This document shows positions 18,003-27,014 of a DNA stretch of 64,000 nt, one piece after another. This stretch comes from Anaerolineae bacterium. GTDB taxonomy: Bacteria > Chloroflexota > Anaerolineae > Aggregatilineales > Phototrophicaceae. Made by a program: the position numbers and the translations under genes. The DNA lies in assembly GCA_022820665.1 (NCBI GenBank), contig JAJEFB010000014.1, positions 62,001-126,000 of the forward strand, written 5' to 3'. Positions within the stretch are counted from its first letter, which is position 1; every line of letters starts with the position of its first letter. The notes under the pieces were generated by a model. The model worked only from the letters and a program-made list of their open reading frames with translations, had not been told where the DNA came from and searched no databases.

Positions 18003-18111
18003 ATTGTACAAAAGCAACAAGGAATCGCTGTATTTGTTGCTCGATTTTGCAATGCCTTAAGGCTTGCGAATCACACCAATAAGCTCTTAAGTATTACGAG
18101 GAGGAAAAAAG

Positions 18112-18585
18112 ATGGACAGCGATAAAATGAGAAGGGGGATTATTCCGGGGATAATCGCCGGCTATGTATTTTTGGCATTCATCGGCGCGTCTATGGTGCC
18201 AATGATGGACGCCGAAGGCAACATGTCTATGGAAATGAACAATGGCATGCTCGAGATGGTCGGCGGCATGATTAGCGCCGACGCCTTTGTTGGCTTCATC
18301 CTGCATGTCATCATCAGTGCTGTAATTGGCGCTCTCTACACGGGACTGTTCGCGGACCGGGTGGACTTGGGCAATCCCTTGATGAACATAGCCGTGGGCG
18401 GCTTGATCTACGGTTTGATCTGGTGGATCATCGGTGGGAACATCATCATGCCGGCGGTTGCGGGTGGAGATGTCTTAAGTCTTAACTTCCAAGATCCCAG
18501 CCTGTTTGGACATGTCATATTTGGCCATGTCCTGGCATTTCTCGTCGTCTTGCGCGACCGGGCTTTTGGCATGACCGACGAATAA
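18112..18585 (+). CDS. Unknown small integral membrane protein
   Basis: 157 residues with four likely membrane helices: about 9-30 (IIPGIIAGYVFLAFIGASMV), 60-82, 92-115 and 130-148. The loop after the first helix is rich in Met and acidic residues (MDAEGNMSMEMNNGMLEMVGG). The start is ATG 18112, with GAGGAGG a few bases upstream, one of the strongest ribosome binding sites in the window, so good translation is expected. It is a single-gene unit with its own terminator. I do not recognise the family. The Met-rich loop may suggest soft-metal contact, but that is weak. Confidence 0.72.
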   Translation: MDSDKMRRGIIPGIIAGYVFLAFIGASMVPMMDAEGNMSMEMNNGMLEMVGGMISADAFVGFILHVIISAVIGALYTGLFADRVDLGNPLMNIAVGGLIYGLIWWIIGGNIIMPAVAGGDVLSLNFQDPSLFGHVIFGHVLAFLVVLRDRAFGMTDE

Positions 18586-18636
18586 GCGCTTGACGCTCTA
18601 AAAACTTGCTGCGGCAAGTTAGTGCAAACTGAATAA

Positions 18637-18665
18637 GGGCTGCGAATCAGATTCGCAGCCCTTTT
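18637..18665. terminator. Bidirectional terminator between convergent genes
   Basis: GGGCTGCGAATC and its exact reverse complement are separated by one base, with TTTT on the right and A-rich sequence on the left. It overlaps the stop codon of the minus-strand gene. A second small hairpin (AACTTGC-TGCG-GCAAGTT) lies at 18603-18620. Confidence 0.85.
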
Positions 18666-20035
18666 CAATTAGCCCGCTTCCAGACGCCATCCACCAGCTT
18701 GAATAACACAACCGATTCTTCGTCATACCCGCCGACATCCGCTATTACTGTCACTCGCAACTGCGGTGAACCATCGGGCGCGCGCGTGAGCGCCTGATCG
18801 AGTACTGCGCGCGGCCGAATCACGGTCTTGGTCCGATAGCGTTGGTGCGCTGCCTGCCAGACATCTTCATCCCCGGTATCGTACAAGTTCAGCAAGTCGC
18901 CCTCGGCGCCGCTCTCTATCAAGTCCGCTTCGGTGTTTAGCCGCCACTTGACAAAGTCGCGCCAATCCAGGGGCGCTTCGTCCAGAGCCTGGCCGATGAT
19001 CCCTTGCAACATGGCCATGCTGGCGCCCGGAGCAAGCTGGTCGACCAATTCCGCAACTTTTTCTTCCCCGTACACGTATGCTAACGAGTCTACAAGCGAG
19101 TCGCCGCCCTCCGCGCCCAGGAACTGATTGACCAAATATGCGGCTGCCGACAGTCGCAAATAGTCAGCGTCCTGCGGATAAATGACCTGTCTTCCGTCCG
19201 TTCGTAGGCTGATCAAAACTTCTGCCAGCGCCTCCGCGACAAGACCGCGCCTGTTCTGGTCAAATGGCGCATCAAGGGACATGCGTCCGCCCGATGGCGA
19301 CAATACCAGTAAGGTCGCTGTTCCATCACTTGCCCAAGAGACCGGCTGCGCCGAGTCCTGTACGACGACGATCGATAATTCGGGTTTGGCATCGCAGCGC
19401 AGTATCTGGCATCCCCGGCGCAACCATCCGCCGACAGCTTCGCTTATCGCTTGGGCAAAGCGCTCGTCGAGATCATAATAGATAATGCTTATGGCATCGG
19501 TTTCAAGCCGCCGTTCCTGGCTCCAAAATGAGAAATCGGGAGGGACGTGACGCCAACCATCCCCCAAATTGCGGTAGAACCAGGCTTGAGCGTATCGTAC
19601 CCCGTTGATGATCTCTTCCACGACGACTCGACCACGCTCTCCGTCGATCTCCAGTTCAAGGACCCTGCCGGTTAGCTCGACGTCATGCCTGGCTTTCAGT
19701 TCGCTGTATTCGCGAAAGACAGATTGCTGTCGCTGTCGCCAGGTATCGCTCGCGCTGTCCTGCGCGGCGAGGAAGGTGTTGATGTCCCCGATTCGCAATG
19801 CGGCAGTCTCGGCGCGGACCGTTTCGCGCAGCAATTGCTCAAGCTGACTCTGAACATCCAGGAGTCGTTGTCTAACGACCAGAACGCCAAAACTAAGTAC
19901 GGCGAGAACGACGCCAATCAACATGATGAGTCGCAGCGTTCGCCTACGGCGCTCCCGTTTCGCGATCGGGTCTTCGCTATCGAACTTGTCGATTTTCTGC
20001 GTTTCGACATTCCATTCCAGGCGAATGCGGCTCAT
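18665..20035 (-). CDS. Unknown single-pass membrane protein with large extracytoplasmic domain
   Basis: 456 residues. A basic cytoplasmic N-terminus (KRERRRR, about 26-32) is followed by one membrane helix (about 34-53) and a coiled-coil-like stretch (LLDVQSQLEQLLRETVRAE). Then comes an NTF2-like-looking segment that includes AQAWFYRNLGDGWRHVPPDFSFW, and an alpha/beta region. The late part, with AAAYLVNQFLGAEGGDSLVDSLAYVYG, resembles the helical core of peptidase MA-like gluzincins, but I see no HExxH, so catalysis is not supported. Its ATG overlaps the birA stop by 4 bp, so it is co-transcribed with birA. Function unknown. Confidence 0.78.
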   Translation of the reverse strand: MSRIRLEWNVETQKIDKFDSEDPIAKRERRRRTLRLIMLIGVVLAVLSFGVLVVRQRLLDVQSQLEQLLRETVRAETAALRIGDINTFLAAQDSASDTWRQRQQSVFREYSELKARHDVELTGRVLELEIDGERGRVVVEEIINGVRYAQAWFYRNLGDGWRHVPPDFSFWSQERRLETDAISIIYYDLDERFAQAISEAVGGWLRRGCQILRCDAKPELSIVVVQDSAQPVSWASDGTATLLVLSPSGGRMSLDAPFDQNRRGLVAEALAEVLISLRTDGRQVIYPQDADYLRLSAAAYLVNQFLGAEGGDSLVDSLAYVYGEEKVAELVDQLAPGASMAMLQGIIGQALDEAPLDWRDFVKWRLNTEADLIESGAEGDLLNLYDTGDEDVWQAAHQRYRTKTVIRPRAVLDQALTRAPDGSPQLRVTVIADVGGYDEESVVLFKLVDGVWKRAN

Positions 20036-20790
20036 GCGCCGGAGTCCCGTTCCCCGACGACGAAGACATCGCCCGCCGCCACGGTTTGCAGCGCGCCGAA
20101 GTTATCGCGCAGCAGCAAACTGCCCTCCGGCAGTACATCGGTTGCCGTGCCGACAAAACCTTCAACTTCTAGGCGCTTGCCAAGCATGTTTAGCCGGCTC
20201 TTCCAATTCCTGAACAAGATCTCTTCGTCTATATGTGAATACCAGCGGTCGACATGGCGCAAAAGCGACTCCAGCAGGTCCGCGCGATCCAACCGTCTAT
20301 TGACGATATTCTCCAGACTGATTGCATAGTCCGCTAATTCGGTTTGGCTGAAATCGATACGCACGTTGAGTCCCATGCCCAGAACGACGCCCAGCGCCTC
20401 CGGTCCATTCCAGACGACTTCAGGCAAGATGCCGGCGATCTTCTTTCCATGCGCCTGTACATCGTTGGGCCATTTGATCCCGATCATTGAACAGCCTGCC
20501 TCCGCCGCCACGTCACAAACAGCGAGAGCGCCCAAGAAGTTGACCTGCGGAATGCGATGCCTATCAGGCTTAAGAATAAGGGACACAGCCAGCGCGGCAT
20601 CGGGCGGTGTCCGCCAGGCGCGGCTCTTTCGGCCCCGTCCGCGACTTTGTGCGTTGGCGACAACCGCCGCGCGGTCAGGCGCGCCCGCTTCCAGCCAGGC
20701 TTTGGCGACGTCGTTTGTGCTGCCGATCGATTCGTAATACTTGAATGGCCGATCCAGACGGCTCGTAACTATTGCTTTGGATAAGGTCAT
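20032..20790 (-). CDS. birA: Biotin--[acetyl-CoA-carboxylase] ligase, monofunctional
   Basis: 252 residues. It activates biotin to biotinyl-5'-AMP and transfers it to a lysine of biotin carboxyl carrier proteins. The ATP/biotin loop is GRGRKSRAW (51-59), followed by KWPNDV (106-111) and KKIAGIL (116-122); a short SH3-like C-terminal domain follows (about 205-252). The N-terminal DNA-binding helix-turn-helix of the E. coli enzyme is absent, so it should not act as a repressor. The 4-bp overlap with the downstream unknown gene suggests an operon. Confidence 0.93.
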   Translation of the reverse strand: MTLSKAIVTSRLDRPFKYYESIGSTNDVAKAWLEAGAPDRAAVVANAQSRGRGRKSRAWRTPPDAALAVSLILKPDRHRIPQVNFLGALAVCDVAAEAGCSMIGIKWPNDVQAHGKKIAGILPEVVWNGPEALGVVLGMGLNVRIDFSQTELADYAISLENIVNRRLDRADLLESLLRHVDRWYSHIDEEILFRNWKSRLNMLGKRLEVEGFVGTATDVLPEGSLLLRDNFGALQTVAAGDVFVVGERDSGA

Positions 20791-20820
20791 ATCACCATTA
20801 CTTGAGCTGACATTCTGTGC

Positions 20821-20829
20821 ATTGTATCA
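20821..20829 (-). promoter_or_regulatory. Extended -10 promoter candidate for birA
   Basis: TGATACAAT on the minus strand, about 30 bp before ATG 20790, with no clear -35. Confidence 0.45.
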
Positions 20830-20944
20830 GAATACGCCAGTCCATTAGAATAGATTCGTCATAGGGTTTCTAAACTTGCTTCGCGCCGGATATAGCGCCA
20901 TTTGACCCGCCAAATGAACTGATGCCGAACGGATTGGGCAGAAT

Positions 20945-21460
20945 TTGCATAACCTCTGGACGCCCTGGCGAATGGATTACATCAAACGCGATCGTGAACT
21001 CGAGGGCGATTGTATATTCTGCGCCATGGCATCTTGCGCGGGTGGCGACGGGGGCGATCTTGTTGTTTTCCGCTCCAGCCATAATTACGTAGCCTTGAAC
21101 AAATATCCATACAACTATGGGCATGTCATGATTGTTCCCTATGCCCATGTCCCGTCCCAGGAAGACATGGACATGGATGCGCTAGGCGACCTGGTCGTCT
21201 TGACGAACCGGTCTATGCGGGCGCTTAGGGAACTCGCCAATCCATCTGGATTTAACATTGGCGCCAATATCGGGGCGGCCGCCGGCGCCGGAATCGCCGC
21301 GCACTATCACTTCCACGTTGTACCGCGCTGGGAAGGCGATGCCAATTTCATGAGCAGCGTAGCCAATACACGAATGATTCCCGATACGCTCGACAACCTC
21401 GGTCAGGACTTGAAGCGGATTTGGCATGCTTCGTTTGGAGACGGCAGAGCGCAAAACTGA
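20945..21460 (+). CDS. HIT-family nucleotide hydrolase or adenylyltransferase
   Basis: 171 residues from a TTG start at 20945; the opening LWTPWRMDYI is the usual start of this subgroup and no better upstream start exists. CIFC (Cys23, Cys26) is a zinc-type CxxC near the N-terminus. The catalytic triad is H120-Y-H-F-H-V, the histidine triad itself, with His122 the likely nucleophile. The subgroup includes bacterial Ap4A phosphorylase/hydrolase-like HIT proteins that cleave dinucleoside polyphosphates or nucleoside phosphoramidates; the exact substrate cannot be told. It stands alone, divergent from birA. Confidence 0.88.
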   Translation: MHNLWTPWRMDYIKRDRELEGDCIFCAMASCAGGDGGDLVVFRSSHNYVALNKYPYNYGHVMIVPYAHVPSQEDMDMDALGDLVVLTNRSMRALRELANPSGFNIGANIGAAAGAGIAAHYHFHVVPRWEGDANFMSSVANTRMIPDTLDNLGQDLKRIWHASFGDGRAQN

Positions 21461-21605
21461 CAACATCGCGCGATTGACAATTCTTCATCTTCGGGCTTAA
21501 GCGTCTGCGCTTGTAGAATCATCGATAAGGATGAAAGCCTGAGCACAGGTCGAGCGATCAGTTGGCTGTGATCGTCGTTCGATTCTTCACAGGGGAGTAT
21601 GTCGC

Positions 21606-23567
21606 TTGCAAGTCATGCAGCAACTGAAGCGCGCCGGGTCATGGCAATTGCTGCTGATTCTTTTGCTCGCCGCCGCTATGCGATTCGGACACGGCGACCT
21701 GGTCGAATACTATCACGACGACGCCATGCTGGCGACGCTGGCTTTGGAAGCGGCTGACGGCTTGCGCCTGCCGCTGACCGGCATACTTTCGTCGACCGGT
21801 ATCCCCAACTCGCCGGTCAGCGTGTATTTGCTGACGATTCCCTTTGCCATCAAGGCTGATCCGCATTTTGCCATTCATTTCGTGATGCTCTTTAATGTAT
21901 TCGGCGTCGGTCTGCTGTGGCTGATGGCGCGCATGTTCGCGCAGCCCCGTGTCGCCTTCGTCGCCGGCTTGGTATATGCCATAAACCCTTGGGCAGCGCT
22001 CTACAGCAGGAAGCTATGGGCGCAAGAAATGCATACGCCGCTTATCTTGCTGGGATTGCTCTTGCTGCTTTACGGCTTCTGGCAGAGACAGGCGCCCGGC
22101 ACACCGCGTCGCCGAGAGTTCCTGGCGCAAGCCTTGGCAGTACCCTTGCTGCTATTTGCGATTCAGTTTCACTTCGCCGCCTGGTCATTGCTTCCCGTAG
22201 TGCTCCTGGCGCTGTGGGTCGGGCGACGCCGCCTTAGCGCGCCTGCCGCGGCGCTGGCTGCGCTGCTGTCGATTCTGGTCCTTTTGCCCTATGCCAAGGG
22301 ATTAGCCGAAACGCTCGATCGCGATCCCAGCCGCCTGTCTGACGCCATCGGTCGTTCAACTGCCAGCGGCATCGAAATTGATTTGGCGCCGTTGAGCCAC
22401 ACGATCATGCTTGTTTCGGGCACTGGCCTCGAGACCTGGCTAGCGCCGGACCAAACGGAGCAGCTTGCCAGCCGATACCCATCGTTTTGGCGGGCCAACT
22501 TTCTTCTGGCGATCGCGGCGATTGCGGGTCTCCTTGCCTGCTACAAGCGCTCCCAAAAGATGGCTTTCTTCCTTTCGATTTGGGCTTTCGCGCCGGTGCT
22601 GCTGCTGATTCCCGGTTGGACGCCCGCCTATGCTCATTATCTGATCCCGTCGCTGCCGGCCCTCGCGCTAATGACAGCTTACGGCGTCGATTCGCTTCTT
22701 CAGCGCCTCGACGCCAAGCCCCTTGGCAAGCGGTTGACTTGGGGGGCTTTGACATGTCTTTTGGGACTGCAATTCCTACAATGGCAGGCCGCCTTGGGCT
22801 ATGTTGCGGAGCGACATATCGATTATCCCGGTTTCACAGCGCCCTTGAGCAAGCTGCTGCCGCTGCAAGATCGCCTGCGGCAAGCCGACGATGTGCTGGT
22901 CATCAGCCAGGGCATGGCTTGGAATCTGCATCACGAGGTCGCTGTCTGGGATACCTTGCTTTGGGAGGATGTCAGTTGTGTTCGGACGCTGATTCCACAA
23001 GGCTATGCGGTGTTTCCCGATCATGCTTTCACTGTGCTGATCGCGCCCGATGCCTCGATAGAGCCCCGGGACAGCCTCTATGCGAAAGCTGATTCGGAGC
23101 TCTTTCCCACGCGCGCCGGAGGGCGCGGTTATACTGTTATTGATTGGAACGCCGCCCCCGATTGGCAAGGACCCGGCATAGAGAGCCTTGATCCCGTGTT
23201 ATTTTCCAATGGCGTTCAACTGACGGGATACGGGATTCACGGGGACGAGGTTTTTCTGGAGTGGCGCTTGCCCGGCCGCCGCGTCGGCATGGACTATCAA
23301 TACAGCGCGCAACTTTATGATGAAGAGGGGGCGCGGCTGGGACAATGGGACGGCCGCTTTTGGCATGGGCGACACTGGTGCGCCGGCGATCGTTTGCTGA
23401 CCTGGGGACCCCTTGAAATTGACGATCCGGCGACGACGCTCAAGGTGGCGATGTATACCTTGGGAAGCGGAAAAAACAAAGCGCAGTTTTTCAATGCGGA
23501 GGTCCTGGACGAATTGGGCAATCCCGCCGGATGGTCGGCCGATATTCCGCTTGTTGGGAGCAGCTAA
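21606..23567 (+). CDS. GT-C (family 39-like) membrane protein with C-terminal beta module
   Basis: 653 residues. TTG 21606 is preferred over ATG 21615 because AGGGGAG (21591-21597) lies 8 nt from the TTG. After the first helix the outer loop has EYYHDDAMLATLAL, with Asp38-Asp39 in the GT-C catalytic position. About ten membrane helices run to residue 400. The soluble C-terminus (about 535-653) is a beta-rich module (LFSNGVQLTGYGIHGDEVFLEW onward), of the kind often fused to Chloroflexota GT39-like proteins and duplicated in the neighbour at 23564. The two genes converge and their stop codons overlap. Substrate unknown. Confidence 0.78.
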   Translation: MQVMQQLKRAGSWQLLLILLLAAAMRFGHGDLVEYYHDDAMLATLALEAADGLRLPLTGILSSTGIPNSPVSVYLLTIPFAIKADPHFAIHFVMLFNVFGVGLLWLMARMFAQPRVAFVAGLVYAINPWAALYSRKLWAQEMHTPLILLGLLLLLYGFWQRQAPGTPRRREFLAQALAVPLLLFAIQFHFAAWSLLPVVLLALWVGRRRLSAPAAALAALLSILVLLPYAKGLAETLDRDPSRLSDAIGRSTASGIEIDLAPLSHTIMLVSGTGLETWLAPDQTEQLASRYPSFWRANFLLAIAAIAGLLACYKRSQKMAFFLSIWAFAPVLLLIPGWTPAYAHYLIPSLPALALMTAYGVDSLLQRLDAKPLGKRLTWGALTCLLGLQFLQWQAALGYVAERHIDYPGFTAPLSKLLPLQDRLRQADDVLVISQGMAWNLHHEVAVWDTLLWEDVSCVRTLIPQGYAVFPDHAFTVLIAPDASIEPRDSLYAKADSELFPTRAGGRGYTVIDWNAAPDWQGPGIESLDPVLFSNGVQLTGYGIHGDEVFLEWRLPGRRVGMDYQYSAQLYDEEGARLGQWDGRFWHGRHWCAGDRLLTWGPLEIDDPATTLKVAMYTLGSGKNKAQFFNAEVLDELGNPAGWSADIPLVGSS

Positions 23568-26113
23568 TTGCCCTCATCGCTGGATTCCGTTGCAACCGGG
23601 GCTGCCGGCTCGATTGTCGACTCCTCGACCGCGGCGCCTTCACTATTTCCGGCTTGGGCAGTCGCCGCCGCTTCTTCGGTGAGGCGAATGCTCTCTATCA
23701 AGATCTCCCAGGGAACGACGAAGGAATCCAGGAAAACCTCTTCCGGCGCTTCTTCCTCGGTTTCGCCTTCAATCTGATGGCGATACTGTATCTTCGGGTA
23801 ACCCAAGCCGTCATTGATATACCACCCGACGCTGACGGCGTGGTCGAGCAGTGGCAGTTCTTCCGGCAACTGATGATAGGTCAAATATGTTTCACCCCAA
23901 CGCCAGTATTTTGTTGGCAGCCGAGGCGCCAGATCCGCTTGCGCGATGATCTTGCCTTCTTCGTCCAGCATGTGAACAAACACAGTGTAGTCCTCGGCCG
24001 GCGCCGCTTCAGCCTTCCAATGCAACACGAGTTCGTTCAGATCGCTATCGACCAGGTAGCTTTGCAATCGAATCGACTCGTCGAAATTCGGTTGCGCGTC
24101 GCTTGGTATTTCGACAAAGCCGCTGGCGGTATCCTGCAGTCTTGCGCTAACGACTGCGCCAATATCAAGCAAGACCGGATGAATGTCATCGCCCTCGGCG
24201 TTGGTCGCGACAATTGAGTTATCGTCCTCGAGGTCTTCCCATTCTACCTGCAGGTCGAATGGATATCGGCCCGTAGCCCCGCCGTGGATTGAAATCACGT
24301 ACTCATCCGCATAAATGGCACCTTCTTCCCATTGGGAAGTGAGCAAGGCGCCAGCCCCGGGATACGTGATGTAGTGGCCTATTTCCTGCTTGTTGTCATC
24401 TACAAAGGTCAGGAAGACGCTATTGTCTTGCTCGGATTGTGCCAGGACCTGCCAGTACAATTTGACCCTGACCTTGTCTCCCGGGCTGTAACGCCGGTCC
24501 AGGCGCTCGTAGGCTATCAGCGCGACGTCGCCAAATTCGGCATAGACCGGACGCGCATTCTCGGGCACGGCGGTCATAGGCTCGGGCGCGGCGTACTGCC
24601 CGGCGATGACCGTGAAGGGCGCCAGCATGGCGGCCAGCCCAAGGATGCGCAACTGCCAGACCATCGTTTCGTGCAGCAGCTCTTTGGGAACGGCGTCGCC
24701 GGCTCGGACGAACTCCAGATTGGGCGGGCGCAAAGAAAACACGATCCACCAGACCATCTCGACGAAACCCACCGCGAGCACGGGGCTTATCACCGCGATC
24801 AGGGGAAAGAGTATGCGTCCGTCAGCGGTGCGGGTCAAAGTCCCCCAATAAAGCACGCCAATCCAGAGTAGGAGGGCTGTAATCAAGAGTATCGCCAGAT
24901 GCCTGAGTTCATAGCGAGCGTAGGCGAAGTCGCTGATGGCCAGCAGTTGCAGAATCAAGAATATGCAGCCGATAAAACTTAGCAGCGTCATCAAATCCAG
25001 CAGCAGGTAGTATATGGCGGTGAGCTGGATATTGAGCGCGCCAAACAGACCCCAATAAGACATGCGGAATTGCTGAAACTCGGCGAACAAGTTGACCAAG
25101 CTGAAACTCATGCCGCGGGGTCCGGCGATATTGGCCATTGTCATCATGCCGAAAGGTTCATTGTATAGCTGCACATTGCGCAGGTACCACCAGGCGGCAA
25201 TCAGCATCCAGAAAACAACGAGGCTGATAAAGTAAATGACGCCGCCCCGTCGATCGCGCGTTCGGTACAGCGCCAGCCCGCCAACGAGCAACAGCGCCGG
25301 CAGCAGAACCAGAGAGGTCACTTTGGTGATGCTCGTCAAGGCAAACAGCAGGGCAATGCACAGGCTGATCCGGGAGCGAAAGCCGTCACGGAGGCATCGC
25401 AGCGTCAAAAGTACCAGCGCGCCGTTTAAGATCATCGCCAGCGAGTCGTTGCTGACGGAGGCGCTGATAAAAATGAACATCGGGTTGAGGCCCGTGAGCG
25501 CGGCCGCGACAAATGCCACCGTCGGGCGTTGTGGGGCGACGAATTCGCTGATTTTGTATACCAGAACGATGGTTCCCGCGCCAAGCGCGAGCCCGAATAG
25601 CCGAAGCAAAAGCACCACGAAGCCGGTGCCTCGCAACAAAGAAAGCGAGTCGTCGTGAACAATCAGGTTCTTGTTGCCGTAGGCATTCGGGAGGCTCGCT
25701 CTTACATGAGGATTCAGACGGCGATATTCATCGACGTCATTCATGTCGAAGGGCGAGGTGAGCAGCGCCGTTACGGCATAATAAAGCGGCGGCTGACTGC
25801 CGTGTTGCGCATAAACAGTCTCGTTGCCGTCAAACACTTGTATCGGCAGGTTGCCCGTCTCCCGCACATACTGCAGAAAGCCAAAGTGCCATAGCTCATC
25901 ATTTGCTTCGAATACCGGGGTCGCTGCTGTATAGCTAAAGCCGAAAATGATGTACAGGAGCAGAATCCACTGCAAGGGACTGAGCGGTATATCCAGGCTG
26001 TTTACCCACTTCCATGCCCGGAGCAATACTCTGATGAGCTCTTTCAAGACATCCTGAACGCGGTCAATCCAGGGTAAGACTGGGCGCGCTAAAGCCTGTA
26101 ATTGTGCTCGCAT
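23564..26113 (-). CDS. GT-C-like membrane protein with two C-terminal beta modules
   Basis: 849 residues. The first helix (about 47-65) leads into PVFEANDELWHFGFL (66-80), whose acidic residues sit where GT-C enzymes hold their catalytic site, then HGSQPPLYYA (104-113), usual in the DUF2142/GT39 group. About twelve helices end near residue 505. Two related beta modules follow, about 522-640 and 650-770, each with the pattern L-x-W...(V/N)-x-V-F-(L/V)-x-(F/H): VKLYWQVLAQSEQDNSVFLTF and LVLHWKAEAAPAEDYTVFVHM. The very C-terminus is low complexity (A, E, T). A TATAAT lies 6 bp before the ATG, so the mRNA may be leaderless. Confidence 0.78.
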   Translation of the reverse strand: MRAQLQALARPVLPWIDRVQDVLKELIRVLLRAWKWVNSLDIPLSPLQWILLLYIIFGFSYTAATPVFEANDELWHFGFLQYVRETGNLPIQVFDGNETVYAQHGSQPPLYYAVTALLTSPFDMNDVDEYRRLNPHVRASLPNAYGNKNLIVHDDSLSLLRGTGFVVLLLRLFGLALGAGTIVLVYKISEFVAPQRPTVAFVAAALTGLNPMFIFISASVSNDSLAMILNGALVLLTLRCLRDGFRSRISLCIALLFALTSITKVTSLVLLPALLLVGGLALYRTRDRRGGVIYFISLVVFWMLIAAWWYLRNVQLYNEPFGMMTMANIAGPRGMSFSLVNLFAEFQQFRMSYWGLFGALNIQLTAIYYLLLDLMTLLSFIGCIFLILQLLAISDFAYARYELRHLAILLITALLLWIGVLYWGTLTRTADGRILFPLIAVISPVLAVGFVEMVWWIVFSLRPPNLEFVRAGDAVPKELLHETMVWQLRILGLAAMLAPFTVIAGQYAAPEPMTAVPENARPVYAEFGDVALIAYERLDRRYSPGDKVRVKLYWQVLAQSEQDNSVFLTFVDDNKQEIGHYITYPGAGALLTSQWEEGAIYADEYVISIHGGATGRYPFDLQVEWEDLEDDNSIVATNAEGDDIHPVLLDIGAVVSARLQDTASGFVEIPSDAQPNFDESIRLQSYLVDSDLNELVLHWKAEAAPAEDYTVFVHMLDEEGKIIAQADLAPRLPTKYWRWGETYLTYHQLPEELPLLDHAVSVGWYINDGLGYPKIQYRHQIEGETEEEAPEEVFLDSFVVPWEILIESIRLTEEAAATAQAGNSEGAAVEESTIEPAAPVATESSDEGN

Positions 26114-26442
26114 GGACTCATTATACTCCGGTCAGCAAAAAACAAGGACTTCTGCAACTGCGATTGCTGGGTAGTGTATCCTTTTCAGTGGAGACAAAAA
26201 AACTGTCACAAAGGGTGTGTAGACACAGCCCTACGCTATTAGCTGACCCGTCCCTATCGTACCGTGTTACTTCAAACATATCCGCCCCTCTCCCATCGCA
26301 GCGGGTTGCTTAGATACTGACAGCCGCTTGTCCCTACCGGCTGTCAGGTGGTTGTTGTCCTTTCATATCAAACAGCTTCGCTGCATTGCCCATGTCATCT
26401 TGTCTTGCCGCTGAACTTCGCGAATGATATGCTATCGTCGAC
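26114..26442. other. Intergenic region, mostly featureless
   Basis: 329 bp. It holds a minus-strand -10 next to ATG 26113 and a hairpin-like CTGACAGCCG...CGGCTGTCAG pair near 26317-26346. I see no other gene or repeat. Confidence 0.55.
26120..26125 (-). promoter_or_regulatory. -10 box consistent with a leaderless transcript
   Basis: TATAAT on the minus strand with only 6 bp before ATG 26113, so transcription would begin at or next to the start codon. The -35 is unclear. Confidence 0.4.
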
Positions 26443-26934
26443 ATGAGACTGAAGAAGACAGGCCAATTGGCGATACGTTTTGCGGTGGAGGAAGACTTGA
26501 GGCGGGCAGCTCTTATTTGGAACGAGCGCGCGTCGTTACTTCAGCAGTCGGATGATCTTCAGCCATTGAACCCGGAGCGGATTCCCGATTGGCAACGACG
26601 AGCCAGATCGTGGTTGAAGAACGACGAGTGCGGTTTCTTTGTAGGGGAGGTGAACAAGAGCATCAGTGGCTACATAGTGGTCATGATCTCCGAGGGACCA
26701 GCCGGGCTGGGACCGGCCGTCGTTGGGAAAGTGATCGACATGGCTGTTGATCTGCATGAATCTTGTCCCGGTCTCAGTGGCGCATTGTTGGATGAAGCGC
26801 GTAAATGGCTCAAGGCGCGCGACGTAGGTTTTTTGATCGTGGACGTACCAGCGCGTTATCCCGTTGAAGAGGCTTTCTGGCGGGCGCAAGGCGCGCGTTT
26901 GCGATTTAATCAGAATTGGTTAACTCTATTTTAA
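26443..26934 (+). CDS. GNAT-like N-acetyltransferase
   Basis: 163 residues. It opens IRFAVEEDLRRAALIWNERASLL, the usual first strand and helix of the GNAT fold. The central strands GFFVGEVNKSISGYIVVMIS and VVGKVIDMAVDLHESCPGLSGALLDEARKWL fit the acetyl-CoA-binding part, although the R/Q-x-x-G-x-G/A loop is replaced by CPGLSG. The last strand has the GNAT-typical VPARYPVEEAFWRAQGARL. Substrate unknown. Its stop codon lies inside the T-run at the left end of repeat copy 4, and a second GNAT gene begins at the right end of that repeat. Confidence 0.7.
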   Translation: MRLKKTGQLAIRFAVEEDLRRAALIWNERASLLQQSDDLQPLNPERIPDWQRRARSWLKNDECGFFVGEVNKSISGYIVVMISEGPAGLGPAVVGKVIDMAVDLHESCPGLSGALLDEARKWLKARDVGFLIVDVPARYPVEEAFWRAQGARLRFNQNWLTLF

Positions 26935-27014
26935 TACCCCCTTGCTCACGCAAGGAGAAGGCTGGTTATTTTGTGCGAGCGCGGTCGACCCTATCGCTGC
27001 TGCCGCGCGGCTGT
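26926..27014 (+). repeat. Interspersed hairpin repeat, copy 4 (covariant hairpin, tail type A)
   Basis: CTATTTTAATAC, hairpin CCTTGC-TCAC-GCAAGG (26940-26955), GAGAAGGCTGGTTATTTTG, GCGAGCGCGG and the tail CGCTGCTGCCGCGCGGCT. Two stem pairs differ from copies 1-3 on both arms. Its left end contains the stop codon of one GNAT gene and its right end touches the GTG of the next. Confidence 0.85.

Larger units (their letters stand above)
17363..18111. other. Intergenic region between divergent gyrA and an unknown gene
   Basis: About 750 bp without a convincing gene. It contains repeat copy 3, a minus-strand extended -10 for gyrA, a weak plus-strand promoter and, just before ATG 18112, a strong ribosome binding site (GAGGAGG). 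The section 17740-17970 is AT-richer than its surroundings. I see no other structure there. Confidence 0.6.

Noticed and set aside
26971..27012. Longer N-terminus for the second GNAT gene
   Set aside because: The extra 14 residues are translated repeat sequence. The GNAT fold begins right after GTG 27013.
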